Assembly (NCBI GenBank): GCA_016715425.1
Contig: JADKAC010000008.1
Coordinates: forward strand, 169,001 to 233,000
DNA: 64,000 bases
Reading direction: 5' to 3'
Source of the DNA: Bacteroidota bacterium
GTDB lineage: Bacteria; Bacteroidota; Bacteroidia; Chitinophagales; BACL12
The notes beneath the pieces were generated by a model, which saw only the letters and a program-made list of their open reading frames with translations, was not told the DNA's origin and searched no databases. The position numbers and the translations under genes were made by a program. Shown here one piece after another: positions 25,328 to 35,405 of the stretch (position 1 is the first letter of the stretch; each line of letters begins with the position of its first letter).

Positions 25328-28300
25328 AAATCTTCAACTCTTTTCTTTAGTAATTCTTTTTTTATTCATTCAATTTTTAGTGAAAGCAGATGGTGGTTAT
25401 CCCACCGGAGTAGTTGCAAGCTATAATGATGCAACTCAGGAATTAACGCTAACAGTTAACTGGTCATTTGCAAGTATCAAATCAAATAAAGCAATTGGTG
25501 TTGCAACATTTGCTGATTTAAATGGCGATGGTATTTTACCACAACCATCCGACAATCCATATACCTGGACAAGCGGTGGAAATCTAAGTGCAGGTAGTAC
25601 AACAGCGATGGATGAATTCTTAGGTCAAATGGCTACATCAGATATTGATGGTTTTGCATCAGCAGCATCCTATCCTTCGGGAGATTATACAGATATCGGA
25701 ATTGCATCAGGTGTGATTGGAATTTATGCTACAACTCCACGAGTATTATTTCCTTATGGATTAGATGAACCGTACCCCAATAAGACGGGCACATTTACTA
25801 TTGTTTACAGCAATGTTACCGTTGCTCCTACAAGTGTATGTGTTGCTATTTATGATGTGAAAACAAAAGTAATATTTGGTGTACGTGTAGTAAAAAATCT
25901 TGGTGGAAGTCGTTCGCCAAGAAGTGCATCTCTTTTTTATAATTATAATAATTCAATTGATGAAGATAACGGTGATGGATGTGCTTCATTGGCAACTCTG
26001 GTTGCATTAAACTGTGCTTCTGATACAACGATTGCATCATGTCAAACACAAACTGCAGTAGATGCAGCTTATGCATCCTGGCTTGCAACTACAACAGCAT
26101 CGGGTGGATGTTCTGCTGAATTAACAAACAACAGTACAGGTGCTCCATTGGCTTGTGGTGGAATCAAAACAGTTACGTTCACTTATACTAGTTCTTGTGC
26201 TCCTTTAATTACAACTTGTTCTGCAACTTTTACTGTTGTTGCTGATGAAACTGATCCTGAAATTATTTGTCCTGATAACATTAATATTTGTATTGAATCT
26301 GGTGCAACAAATGCCTCAATTAATTTTGGTACTGCAACTGCAACTGATAATTGTGCAGGTGCAATTACAATCACAAATAATTTATCGGAATCTACTACTT
26401 ATAATTTCCCATTGGGTACAACAGAAATTATTTGGACAGCTATTGATGCATGTGGTAATGATGTAACATGTGTGCAAACTGTTACTGTGTATTCTGAGTC
26501 AAGCGCAACAGTGGAAGCAACAATTTGTGAGGGTGAAATTTATATTCTTCCTGACGGATTAGAAGCAACAACAACTGATACATATATTACTTCTTTTGAA
26601 ACTGCTTCAGGTTGTGATTCAGTGATTACTACTAATCTTATTATAAATGCATTGCCACATGCTTTTGCAGGTGCAGATAAAACTATTAATTGCGTTGACA
26701 GTATTGCAACTCTTAATGGTTCATCAGATATGCTGGATGTAACTTATGCATGGGAATCAAATGATGGTGGACATATTATTTCAGGTGCTGATACACCAAA
26801 TCCGGAAGTGGATGCTGTTGGCACTTATGTACTCACAGTTACAAATTCTATTACTGGTTGTATCAGTTTAACAGATGCAGTTTCTGTAATAGAAGGTCCA
26901 TGTATTTTCCCAATTGTGAATGCACCTGAGGGAGGAAAATCAGAAGATGTTATCGGCTCTGAATTATTTTCTTTATCCGAGGATCCGGAAGGTGATGTTT
27001 CTCCATTATCAAATATTTTCTTCTTCTCTGGCGATAGTATTTATATTGAAATAATTTATAATACAGGTCATTATGATGATGTAATAAATTTATTGACTAC
27101 ACCGGAATATGGATTAACAAATATTCTTGACAATGGCGATTATGAATTAATTATTACAGGACTTTTCCCTATTGCTCACCTGCCGTTATTAAATGAACTT
27201 CCAGAGATTATTAATTATGCTCGTCCATTATATCAACCATTATCCAATAGTGGAATTGCCTATACACTTGGTGATAAAGCAATGCGTTCGGATTTTGTAA
27301 GAACAGGTTATGGTTTGGAAGGTGACGGAATTAAAATTGGTGTGTTATCCGATAGCTATAATAAAATTGCAGGAGACCCTGCGGCAATAGATGTTGCAAA
27401 TAAAGATTTACCCGGCATTGCAAATCCGGATTATCCAACACCTGTACATGTGCTAAAAGATTATCCTTTTGGTGTGCGCTTAGATGAAGGAAGAGCAATG
27501 TTGCAATTGATACATGATATAGCCCCAAAAGCAGAATTAGCTTTCAGAACTGGATTTATTTCTGCAGGAGATTTTTCAGTGGGAATAAAAGCATTGAGAG
27601 ATGATAGCTGTGATATAATTGTGGATGATATTACGTATATCTACGAGCCATTTTTTCAAGATGGTATTGTTGCACAAGCAGTGGATGAAGTAGTGGATGA
27701 TGGTGTTGTTTATTTTTCTGCTGCCGGGAATTTTGGATCAAAAGCGTATGAATCTACTTTCAATGGTGTAGCACCACCGGCAGGATTAACCGGCTATGCA
27801 CATGATTTTAGTGGAGGTGATATTTTTCAAAGTGTAACATTTGCTCCAGGCACTTACACAATTGTTTTGCAATGGTCTGATTCCATTTATTCTATTGGTC
27901 AAACTTATACAGGAACACAAAATGATTTAGATATTTATCTTGCTTATGATAATGGCAATACGCTATTTGGTTTGAATCGTGATAATACAAATGGAGATCC
28001 TGTAGAAGTACTTTCTTTTACTGTTCCGGATTCCATACAGTCTTCAAATATTTTAATAGTAAATACATCAGGAAATAATCCAGTACAATTTAAATATGTT
28101 GTATTCCGTGGTGAAATAATTATCAATGAATATAATTCTAACACCTCTACTTTAGTTGGTCAGGCAAATGCAGAAGGTGCTATTGCAGTGGGTGCAGTAC
28201 TTTATTTAAATACGCCTGAGTTTGGTGTTACTTCTCCAACCATTGCATCCTTCTCTTCTGTTGGTGGAACACCGGTAAATGGAGTAGTTAGAAACAAACC

Positions 28301-30773
28301 TGATTTTGCTGCTGCTAATGGTGGAAATACCACTGTAAATTTTGGTGCGCCAAGCGTAGATGGCGATGCCTTCCCTAACTTCTATGGTACCTCTGCTGCT
28401 GCACCACATGCTGCTGCTGTTGCTGCTTTATTAATGGAAGGAAAAGCAAAATATGAAATGGTAAATATGACACCTGCAGAGGTGCGTGAATTAATGCGAA
28501 GTACTGCACTTGATATGGATGTTCCGGGCTTTGATTATAACACCGGTTATGGATTTATTCAGGCAAATGCAGCTATGGAAACTTTTGCCGCACCTATTCC
28601 GGAAATTACTGGAATTTCAATTCCTGATGATAGTATTGTTCCGGGTGAAGAACCATTTGAAATAATTATTGAAGGAAATTATCTCACAGAAAATACAGTG
28701 GTAATATTCCGTGATGATACTATTCTTACTGTCTATGTAAATGATAGTATGCTAACTGCATCAATACCGGTATTCATCGGCAATCCTTCTATTAGTTTAT
28801 ATACTCCTCCCATGTCTTTAAATGGAAATGATGGCGGATTATCTGATACAATTTATTTCTACAGTCCAATAAAAGAAGATGTATTTATTGTAGCGAATGA
28901 TAAGAGTAAAAATTTTGGTGAATCAATTCCTGCATTTGATGTAAGTATAATTAAAGACACTACATTAATTAGTGAGCTTGGTTTAACTGCTTCTGATTTA
29001 GGATTAGATTATCTCTCTTTTGAAACACCTGCTAACAATAATTCAAATGTGGGATTATATTTTATTCATCCGGTAATTGATAGTATTGATGCAGGATATG
29101 CTGAGCTATATAATTTCTTTTTGGTAGATGGATTATTAGCGATTGATAAAATGCCATTGAATATTATTCCTAAAAATGATACGATTATTTATGGCGAAGC
29201 AATTCCTGCGTTTGCTTTTGAATATCAATACAGTGATTCTTTAATTCCACTTGTAGAAGCAAATGCATTTTTAACTGAATTAGAAACTGAGCATACCGAT
29301 AATATTGCGAATGCTGTTGCTTATATAAAAGGATCTGATGTAGTGGGAGCACGACCTTTAATTAATTCTGATTTGGAACATTTAAGTTTCCTTACAAGTG
29401 CAAAGGCTCTTATAAATGCTCGGCCTTTAATTAATGCAAAAGCATTGATTAACGGTGATGTGGAAATTGATACTACATACGTAATTGATATCGCTTTAGA
29501 ATCATTATTTGGTTATGAAGAAGATTCTGCAAATGCGACGTTAGCAAATGCTCGTCCGCTGATAAATGCCAAAGCATTAATAAATGCAAAAGCATTGATA
29601 AATGGTGATGCAGTTGTAAATGCAAAAGCGCTAATCAATGGTTCACCTTTAGTAAATAGTGAAACAGTTGCAGAAGGATCAAACGATGATGCGGTTGTAA
29701 TTATAGATGAAGACGATGTGTATTCTGATGATACATTATACAGCTACACACCAATAAATTTGATAACAGGTTTTGAAGTGGGTAATCACATCTTAGTGCC
29801 GGCTGCTTTCTTATCTAACAACTTTGAAATAACTTATGGATTAGGAACACTTACTATACTTCCTGCTCCATTATATTTTAAAGCAGATACTGCGGAAGCG
29901 GTTTATGGTACTGTTACAGATTCAACAGTTGCTTCTTCTATTTACGGTTATGTGTATGAAGATGCTGACAGTAATGTGATTGCCGAAATGCCAGAGTTGA
30001 GTTTATTAAATGATACGGGAATGAGTTCTGATATTGATGGTGCAAATGCCGGAGTATATGATGTAGTAATTGATGATGTAACCTTTACTGATTCGGCGAA
30101 TTATTATGCAGTGTATTTAAACGGATTGCTAACAGTAACTCCAGCATCATTAATTGTAACTGCAAATAACATTACTATTAATCAATATGATCCTGAACCG
30201 TTATTTACTTCTACATATAGTGGTTTTGTAAATGGTGATGATGCATCTGTTGTTCTTGATATTAATTATGCAAGCAGTCCTGCATATACAGGTCCATCCG
30301 GTACTTATGCTATTGTAGCTTCCGGTATTGTGTTATCAAACCCGGAAAATTATTCTGTTACATATTTAAACGGCACTTTAACTGTAACTAAAAATAGCGT
30401 TCTTATGTGCCACTTTGGAACTACAATTACCATTACCACTTTTTGGGAATTTGTAATTCACATCTTGCATGGCGACTATATTGGTGCATGTTATGAAGTA
30501 GGAAGAATGGCAGAAATGGACGAAGTACAGGAGTATAGATTCTATCCAAATCCTGTTTCTGAATCATTAACAATTTTAAGTAATCAGCCACTTTGTAATG
30601 ATGCGTATTTAGAAGTATTTGATGCACTTGGTAACAGAGTGATATTATTAAATGATTTAGGGGAAGGAGCGGATTATGTGCAATTGGATATGTCCGGTTT
30701 AAGCAAAGGAATGTATGTAGTAAGAATTATAAATCATGATAAGCCAACCACAATTCAAATTGTGAAGCAATAA
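25284..30773 (+). CDS. Giant T9SS-secreted subtilase-like protein with HYR and MBG domains
   Basis: About 1829 residues from ATG 25284, followed by a signal peptide (LVILFLFIQFLVKADGG). Order: N-terminal beta region, HYR-type domain near 330-420 (DPEIICPDNINIC), subtilase domain about 680-1120, MBG-type Ig-like repeats about 1200-1760, type A T9SS tail (YRFYPNPVSESLTI...GMYVVRI). The subtilase part has GVLSDSY (Asp near 689), DEGRAML near 733 where classic subtilases have HGTH, AAGN, and the Ser motif YGTSAAAPHAAAVAALL near 1034. Glu in place of His recalls sedolisins. A block of repeated RPLIN/KALIN words lies in one MBG module. It should be a cell-surface or secreted protease or adhesin. 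The open frame extends upstream to a TTG at 25257, but ATG precedes the leader. Confidence 0.85.
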   Translation: MEHFFNAVCKSLRIKNLQLFSLVILFLFIQFLVKADGGYPTGVVASYNDATQELTLTVNWSFASIKSNKAIGVATFADLNGDGILPQPSDNPYTWTSGGNLSAGSTTAMDEFLGQMATSDIDGFASAASYPSGDYTDIGIASGVIGIYATTPRVLFPYGLDEPYPNKTGTFTIVYSNVTVAPTSVCVAIYDVKTKVIFGVRVVKNLGGSRSPRSASLFYNYNNSIDEDNGDGCASLATLVALNCASDTTIASCQTQTAVDAAYASWLATTTASGGCSAELTNNSTGAPLACGGIKTVTFTYTSSCAPLITTCSATFTVVADETDPEIICPDNINICIESGATNASINFGTATATDNCAGAITITNNLSESTTYNFPLGTTEIIWTAIDACGNDVTCVQTVTVYSESSATVEATICEGEIYILPDGLEATTTDTYITSFETASGCDSVITTNLIINALPHAFAGADKTINCVDSIATLNGSSDMLDVTYAWESNDGGHIISGADTPNPEVDAVGTYVLTVTNSITGCISLTDAVSVIEGPCIFPIVNAPEGGKSEDVIGSELFSLSEDPEGDVSPLSNIFFFSGDSIYIEIIYNTGHYDDVINLLTTPEYGLTNILDNGDYELIITGLFPIAHLPLLNELPEIINYARPLYQPLSNSGIAYTLGDKAMRSDFVRTGYGLEGDGIKIGVLSDSYNKIAGDPAAIDVANKDLPGIANPDYPTPVHVLKDYPFGVRLDEGRAMLQLIHDIAPKAELAFRTGFISAGDFSVGIKALRDDSCDIIVDDITYIYEPFFQDGIVAQAVDEVVDDGVVYFSAAGNFGSKAYESTFNGVAPPAGLTGYAHDFSGGDIFQSVTFAPGTYTIVLQWSDSIYSIGQTYTGTQNDLDIYLAYDNGNTLFGLNRDNTNGDPVEVLSFTVPDSIQSSNILIVNTSGNNPVQFKYVVFRGEIIINEYNSNTSTLVGQANAEGAIAVGAVLYLNTPEFGVTSPTIASFSSVGGTPVNGVVRNKPDFAAANGGNTTVNFGAPSVDGDAFPNFYGTSAAAPHAAAVAALLMEGKAKYEMVNMTPAEVRELMRSTALDMDVPGFDYNTGYGFIQANAAMETFAAPIPEITGISIPDDSIVPGEEPFEIIIEGNYLTENTVVIFRDDTILTVYVNDSMLTASIPVFIGNPSISLYTPPMSLNGNDGGLSDTIYFYSPIKEDVFIVANDKSKNFGESIPAFDVSIIKDTTLISELGLTASDLGLDYLSFETPANNNSNVGLYFIHPVIDSIDAGYAELYNFFLVDGLLAIDKMPLNIIPKNDTIIYGEAIPAFAFEYQYSDSLIPLVEANAFLTELETEHTDNIANAVAYIKGSDVVGARPLINSDLEHLSFLTSAKALINARPLINAKALINGDVEIDTTYVIDIALESLFGYEEDSANATLANARPLINAKALINAKALINGDAVVNAKALINGSPLVNSETVAEGSNDDAVVIIDEDDVYSDDTLYSYTPINLITGFEVGNHILVPAAFLSNNFEITYGLGTLTILPAPLYFKADTAEAVYGTVTDSTVASSIYGYVYEDADSNVIAEMPELSLLNDTGMSSDIDGANAGVYDVVIDDVTFTDSANYYAVYLNGLLTVTPASLIVTANNITINQYDPEPLFTSTYSGFVNGDDASVVLDINYASSPAYTGPSGTYAIVASGIVLSNPENYSVTYLNGTLTVTKNSVLMCHFGTTITITTFWEFVIHILHGDYIGACYEVGRMAEMDEVQEYRFYPNPVSESLTILSNQPLCNDAYLEVFDALGNRVILLNDLGEGADYVQLDMSGLSKGMYVVRIINHDKPTTIQIVKQ
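29340..29670 (+). repeat. Coding repeat block of RPLIN/KALIN words
   Basis: Within the giant gene the words ARPLIN, KALINA, KALING and SPLVNS recur at least ten times, partly in tandem (for example NARPLINAKALINAKALING at about 29545-29605). Copies use different codons for the same residues (AAAGCATTGATT, AAAGCGCTAATC, AAGGCTCTTATA), so the pattern is held at protein level and is not a fresh DNA duplication. Confidence 0.8.
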
Positions 30774-30783
30774 CTATAATAAG

Positions 30784-30815
30784 AAAGGAGGGCTTCTACG
30801 GCGCTCCTTTTTATT
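30784..30815 (+). terminator. Rho-independent terminator after the giant gene
   Basis: AAAGGAGGGC / GCGCTCCTTT (one mismatch) with a 7-base loop, followed by TTATTTTT, 10 bases after the stop. Confidence 0.8.
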
Positions 30816-30852
30816 TTTAAATATTTTGAATTAAGTAATTTTAAAACTGTCA

Positions 30853-32826
30853 ATGAAACAAACCATTTTATATTTCACATTTTTTGTAATTGGAATTTTT
30901 ACTTTTCAATTACATGCATTCGCACAAGATGATGAAATTGATAGTTTGAAAACGGTATTAAAATCTATGCCGGAGGATACCAATAAGGTACTTACATTAA
31001 TTGAGTTGAGTTCTAATTATTATGGCGTTGATCCAAGTGCAGCAATAGCCAATGCGGAGAATGCAAGAAATTTATCAATACAGTTGGGATTTAAAAAAGG
31101 CAGAGCCCTCGCATTAAAATCAATGGGTATTGCAAATTATTATAAAGGAGATTATGTAGAAGCATTAGATCAATGGCAAAAGGCATTAATAGTATTTGAT
31201 TCTATAGGCGACAAAAGTGGTGTTGCAAATATGCTTAGTAATATCGGCGGTATTTATTTTAATCAGGGAGATGATGTAAATGCATTGGATTATTATCTGC
31301 GTGCTTTAAAACTTGCAGAAGAATTAGATGATAAATTACGCATTGCAACTGCTTGTATTAATATAGGTGCACTTTACAATAATAAAGACAATACAAAACC
31401 ACTTGCAAAAGAATATTATGAAAGAGCATTACCTATAAGTATTGCTTTGGATGATAAAGATGCTATTGGTACAGTCACCGTAAATCTGGGTGAATTGTAT
31501 ATGGAATATTATCAAGATGATTCCACTGCACTCAGTTATTTTATGCAATCGTTAGATGCGTACACAGGTTCAGAAAATTTACCTTACACACTAAATGATA
31601 TTGGCAAATTATATCTGAAGAAAAAAGATTACGACCGATCATTACAATACCATATTCAAGCGTATGATCTTGCACAGGTAATGGATTCAAAATTAGATAT
31701 GGTGCAATCGCTGAAAGGCTTGGCAGCAACCAATGCCGGTCAGAAAAATTTCAAGCAATCCCTTTCTAATTATAAAAAAGCAGAAACACTTGCGCAGGAG
31801 ATTGGAGCAACTTATGAATTAAAAGATATTTATGAAGGCTTATCCAACACTTATTCTGCACTTTCAGATTTTAAAAATGCATATGATTATAATACATTGT
31901 ATTCGGGAATAAAAGATACTATCTATAATATTGAAACCGATAAAAAATTATCCGGATTGTTATTCAATTTCGAAATTGAAAAGAAAGAAGCAGAAATTGA
32001 TTTGTTGACGAAAGATAAAGAATTGCAGGATGTGGTTATTCAAAGACAAGAGCTTGCAAAAAACGCATCATTAATCGGATTGACATTAATTGTAATCATT
32101 GCTTTTATTCTGTATTATGGATATAGAAATAAAGTGCGTACGAATAAAATTCTGGATGCACAAAAAGATCAAATTGAAGGATTGCTATTAAATATTTTGC
32201 CTACTTCTGTTGCTAAAGAATTGCAGGAAAAAGGAAAAGCTACTCCTCGCTATTATGAAAGTGTTTCTGTGTTGTTTACTGACTTTAAAGGATTTACAAT
32301 GCTTTCTCAAGGTATGACGCCAAATGATTTAGTGGAAGAATTAAATGCATTTTTTGTAGCCTTTGATAAAATAATTCAAAAATATCATCTTGAAAAAATA
32401 AAAACAATTGGTGATTCTTATATGTGTGCAGGTGGAATTCCGGATATAAACACTTCTCATCCATTTGATATAGTGCATGCAGCATTGGAAATACGAGAAT
32501 ATATTCGTGAAAAAAATAAACACAAAGCATTAGCAGGTTTGCCAAGTTGGGATTTACGTATAGGTATTCATACAGGCCCTGTTGTAGCAGGTGTGGTTGG
32601 TTTAAATAAGTATGCATACGATATCTGGGGTAGCACAGTGAATATTGCAAGCCGCATGGAAAGTAGCGGTGAACCGGGAAAAGTAAATGTTTCCTCATAT
32701 ACCTATTCAATTATTAAAAATAGTTTTTCCTGTAGTCATCGGGGTAAAATTTCTGCAAAGAACATTGGTGAAATTGATATGTATTTTGTAGAACCCGCTA
32801 CGGAACCTCAGTTGGTAATTACTTGA
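30853..32826 (+). CDS. TPR-containing class III adenylate cyclase
   Basis: 657 residues. A signal peptide (about 1-25) leads into TPR repeats over about 50-380 (for example YVEALDQWQKALIVFDSIGD, DDVNALDYYLRALKLAEELD), a coiled coil, one membrane helix near 410-430 (LIGLTLIVIIAFILYY) and a cytoplasmic cyclase domain. Metal Asp residues sit in VLFTDFKGFT and KTIGDSYM; Lys in KIKTIGD and Asp in YDIWGSTVN indicate ATP as substrate. The layout suggests that a periplasmic TPR sensor controls cAMP synthesis. It is the second adenylate cyclase in the window, close to a cNMP-binding protein, but has a different sensor. It stands alone, with terminator sequence upstream. Confidence 0.92.
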   Translation: MKQTILYFTFFVIGIFTFQLHAFAQDDEIDSLKTVLKSMPEDTNKVLTLIELSSNYYGVDPSAAIANAENARNLSIQLGFKKGRALALKSMGIANYYKGDYVEALDQWQKALIVFDSIGDKSGVANMLSNIGGIYFNQGDDVNALDYYLRALKLAEELDDKLRIATACINIGALYNNKDNTKPLAKEYYERALPISIALDDKDAIGTVTVNLGELYMEYYQDDSTALSYFMQSLDAYTGSENLPYTLNDIGKLYLKKKDYDRSLQYHIQAYDLAQVMDSKLDMVQSLKGLAATNAGQKNFKQSLSNYKKAETLAQEIGATYELKDIYEGLSNTYSALSDFKNAYDYNTLYSGIKDTIYNIETDKKLSGLLFNFEIEKKEAEIDLLTKDKELQDVVIQRQELAKNASLIGLTLIVIIAFILYYGYRNKVRTNKILDAQKDQIEGLLLNILPTSVAKELQEKGKATPRYYESVSVLFTDFKGFTMLSQGMTPNDLVEELNAFFVAFDKIIQKYHLEKIKTIGDSYMCAGGIPDINTSHPFDIVHAALEIREYIREKNKHKALAGLPSWDLRIGIHTGPVVAGVVGLNKYAYDIWGSTVNIASRMESSGEPGKVNVSSYTYSIIKNSFSCSHRGKISAKNIGEIDMYFVEPATEPQLVIT

Positions 32827-32913
32827 AATTTTTCTCCTCCATTTTTCTTATAAAATCTTATTCTGCATTTCAGAATTCTTTTCTTTTTAGCTTCGCAGCA
32901 ATTAAACCACTGT

Positions 32914-33405
32914 ATGAAATTTATTTTATTAATTACGATTTGCATGATTTCTTTTTTTACTATTCAGGCACAACATAATCCCAAGCCGGGAAAAGATGTT
33001 TTGCAATTTCAAAATGGTAATTCATTAAAGACAGATATTTTATTTCTATCTGTAGATAAATATTATTTCACGGATACTACTGGTACTTTATTTTATATGG
33101 GTGCCGAAAGTGTTACAAACGCAATCGGAAAATTCCCTGAAGAAAAAGATTTTGGCGGCTATCATCAGAATATGTTGCATGTATATAAAAATGCTACTGT
33201 AGGTAGCTGCTTGATTTTAGGTGGTGTTGCTCTTGCCGGATTTGGTGCATTGATATCTGCAGCATTCGACGACAGTCAGGAAGTTGCTGTACCCTTAATG
33301 GCTGTAGGTGGTGTAGCTTCATTAACCGGATTTGTTACTCTTACTATTGCATTAGATCATGGTAGAAAGAATGAAATAAAAATGGTAGCAGTACCTTATA
33401 AATAA
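32914..33405 (+). CDS. Small exported or membrane protein of unknown function
   Basis: 163 residues with a signal peptide (about 1-20, ending TIQAQ) and two hydrophobic glycine-rich segments in the second half (GSCLILGGVALAGFGALISA, LMAVGGVASLTGFVTLTIAL). The mature N-terminal part has DVLQFQNGNSLKTDILFLS, which recalls small Bacteroidota envelope proteins of unknown role. No family is named. It lies between the cyclase and heme A synthase genes with 50-90 base gaps on each side, so it may be independent. Confidence 0.65.
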   Translation: MKFILLITICMISFFTIQAQHNPKPGKDVLQFQNGNSLKTDILFLSVDKYYFTDTTGTLFYMGAESVTNAIGKFPEEKDFGGYHQNMLHVYKNATVGSCLILGGVALAGFGALISAAFDDSQEVAVPLMAVGGVASLTGFVTLTIALDHGRKNEIKMVAVPYK

Positions 33406-33458
33406 TTTTATTTTATAATAATGCATATGAAGTTTTATTTGGCTAAAAGAATATAATT

Positions 33459-34487
33459 ATGCGGGCAGTAAAAATTTGGTTGTGGGTGGGTGTATTTATG
33501 GTATTTATTCAGGTATTAATTGGAGGTATTACCCGCCTTACCGGTTCGGGTTTATCTATTACTGAATGGAGTGTAATTATGGGTGCGGTGCCACCAACAA
33601 ATGCAGCGCAATGGAATGATGCGTTTGAACAGTATAAACAGTTTCCGCAATATCAATTGGTGAATCAACATTTTACTTTATCAGAATTTAAAAATATTTT
33701 TTGGTGGGAATATTTACATCGCAATTGGGCACGACTTATCGGGTTGGTTTTTTTATTTCCATTTATTTGGTTTTGGATTAGAAAAACAATTGATCGCACA
33801 TGGAAAAATAAATTATGGATTGTTTTTTTATTGGGTGGCTTGCAAGGATTAATGGGTTGGATTATGGTTGCCAGTGGATTAATTGATATGCCATGGGTAA
33901 GTCCTTATAACCTCACTATGCATTTGCTGCTTGCATTACTTGTGTTTTGTTATTTGCAATGGCTCGCTTTAAGTATTACAAATAAAAAAGTAAACGTTGA
34001 TTATTTTCTCATCAATAAGAATATTAAAATCATACTTGCATTAGTGATAGCTCAAATTATTTTCGGTGGATTTATGGCAGGTACAAAAGCAGGAATGATA
34101 ATGAACACTTATCCTTTGATGGAAGGAAAATTTATTCCTGATGGATTGAATAATCATACAGGTTTAGTGAGAAATATATTTGAAAATACCATCGCTATAA
34201 ATTTCATTCATCGCACATTGGCCGCAATTGTTTTTATATCTATTATCACATTTGTAATCAGATTCAGGAAACAAGAAAATATATTATTGCGCAGATTAAC
34301 TTACGCATTGGGAATATTTATTTGCATTCAATTTTTATTGGGAGTTTGCACTTTATTAGAAGGCAGTGGCGGCATTCCTATTACACTTGGAGTATTGCAT
34401 CAATCTGTTGCTTTTATATGTACTTTTTTCATAGTTGCAATTCTGTTTTATTCACGCAAGCGCAACACTACTCCGCTCATAAATTGA
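33459..34487 (+). CDS. ctaA: Heme A synthase (COX15/CtaA family)
   Basis: 342 residues with about eight membrane helices. Family motifs: QVLIGGITRLTGSGLSITEW in the first helix region, WWEYLHRNWARLIGLVF with a heme-ligand His, GGLQGLMGWIMVASGL with MHLLLALL, then the second half with FGGFMAGTKAG, NFIHRTLA and LGVLHQSVAF. The paired His residues bind the two hemes. It converts heme O to heme A for aa3-type terminal oxidases. It starts 53 bases after the previous gene. No other cytochrome oxidase gene is in the window. Confidence 0.93.
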   Translation: MRAVKIWLWVGVFMVFIQVLIGGITRLTGSGLSITEWSVIMGAVPPTNAAQWNDAFEQYKQFPQYQLVNQHFTLSEFKNIFWWEYLHRNWARLIGLVFLFPFIWFWIRKTIDRTWKNKLWIVFLLGGLQGLMGWIMVASGLIDMPWVSPYNLTMHLLLALLVFCYLQWLALSITNKKVNVDYFLINKNIKIILALVIAQIIFGGFMAGTKAGMIMNTYPLMEGKFIPDGLNNHTGLVRNIFENTIAINFIHRTLAAIVFISIITFVIRFRKQENILLRRLTYALGIFICIQFLLGVCTLLEGSGGIPITLGVLHQSVAFICTFFIVAILFYSRKRNTTPLIN

Positions 34488-34514
34488 AATATATTTTACT
34501 GCAAGGTGTTTGAT

Positions 34515-34522
34515 TATCTTTG
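34515..34522 (+). promoter_or_regulatory. -7 box of the rfbA-galE unit
   Basis: TATCTTTG, an exact TAnnTTTG match identical to the box before tRNA-Phe. It lies 19 bases before the TTG start of rfbA, giving a very short leader of about 12 bases. No strong -33 TTTG is seen. Confidence 0.6.
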
Positions 34523-34540
34523 CGCTAAAATTTTTATATT

Positions 34541-35401
34541 TTGAAAGGAATAATTCTCGCAGGTGGCTCTGGTACACGATTACATCCCATTACACTCGCT
34601 ATCAGTAAACAACTGATGCCCATTTATGATAAGCCAATGATTTATTATCCGCTCTCTACTTTAATGATGGCGGGAATAAAAGATATATTAATAATTTCTA
34701 CTCCTCATGACCTTCCCGGTTTTGAAAAATTATTGGGTGATGGATCTCGTCTCGGATGTAGTTTTTCTTACAAAGAACAACCAAGTCCGGATGGCCTTGC
34801 ACAAGCATTTACTTTAGGTGCAGATTTTATCGGCAATGATAAAGTGGCTTTGGTATTAGGTGATAATATTTTTTATGGTGCAGGCTTAGGTGAGTTACTT
34901 GCAGAAAATAATAATCCGGATGGCGGAATTATTTATGCATATCATGTAAGCGATCCGGAGCGATATGGTGTTGTAGAATTTGATGCAAACAATAAGGTAA
35001 TTTCTATTGAAGAAAAACCCGAAAAGCCAAAATCAAAATATGCAGTTCCGGGTTTATATTTTTATGATAATGATGTAGTGCATATTGCAAAAAATTTGAG
35101 ACCAAGTCCGAGAGGTGAATATGAAATTACAGATGTAAATAAAGAATATTTACAACAAGGGAAATTAAAAGTAAGTGTGTTACCTCGTGGCACTGCATGG
35201 TTTGATACTGGTACTTTCGATTCACTGATGGCGGCATCACAATTTATTCAGGTAATTGAACAAAGACAGGGATGGAATATTGGTTGTATTGAAGAAGTAG
35301 CCTACCGCAAAAAGTTTATTGATGCAGCACAATTAGAAAAAATTGCACAACCTCTTGTTAAAAGTGGTTATGGAAGTTATTTATTAAAAGTTATTAGTTA
35401 A
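34541..35401 (+). CDS. rfbA: Glucose-1-phosphate thymidylyltransferase
   Basis: 286 residues, the normal length. It starts with TTG; the nucleotide-binding signature MKGIILAGGSGTRLHP follows at once, so no later start is possible. Other motifs: SKQLMPIYDKPMIYYPLSTL, EQPSPDGLAQAF, LGDNIFYG, SIEEKPEKPKS, YEITDVN and RGTAWFDTGTFDSL. It makes dTDP-glucose from glucose-1-phosphate and dTTP, the first step to dTDP-rhamnose and other deoxy sugars. galE follows 4 bases later, so the two form one unit feeding surface polysaccharide synthesis. rfbB, rfbC and rfbD are not in the window. Confidence 0.96.
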   Translation: MKGIILAGGSGTRLHPITLAISKQLMPIYDKPMIYYPLSTLMMAGIKDILIISTPHDLPGFEKLLGDGSRLGCSFSYKEQPSPDGLAQAFTLGADFIGNDKVALVLGDNIFYGAGLGELLAENNNPDGGIIYAYHVSDPERYGVVEFDANNKVISIEEKPEKPKSKYAVPGLYFYDNDVVHIAKNLRPSPRGEYEITDVNKEYLQQGKLKVSVLPRGTAWFDTGTFDSLMAASQFIQVIEQRQGWNIGCIEEVAYRKKFIDAAQLEKIAQPLVKSGYGSYLLKVIS

Positions 35402-35405
35402 TCAG

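Noticed and set aside
32294..32710. 138-codon minus-strand frame
   Set aside because: Shadow of the cyclase catalytic domain of the TPR adenylate cyclase.
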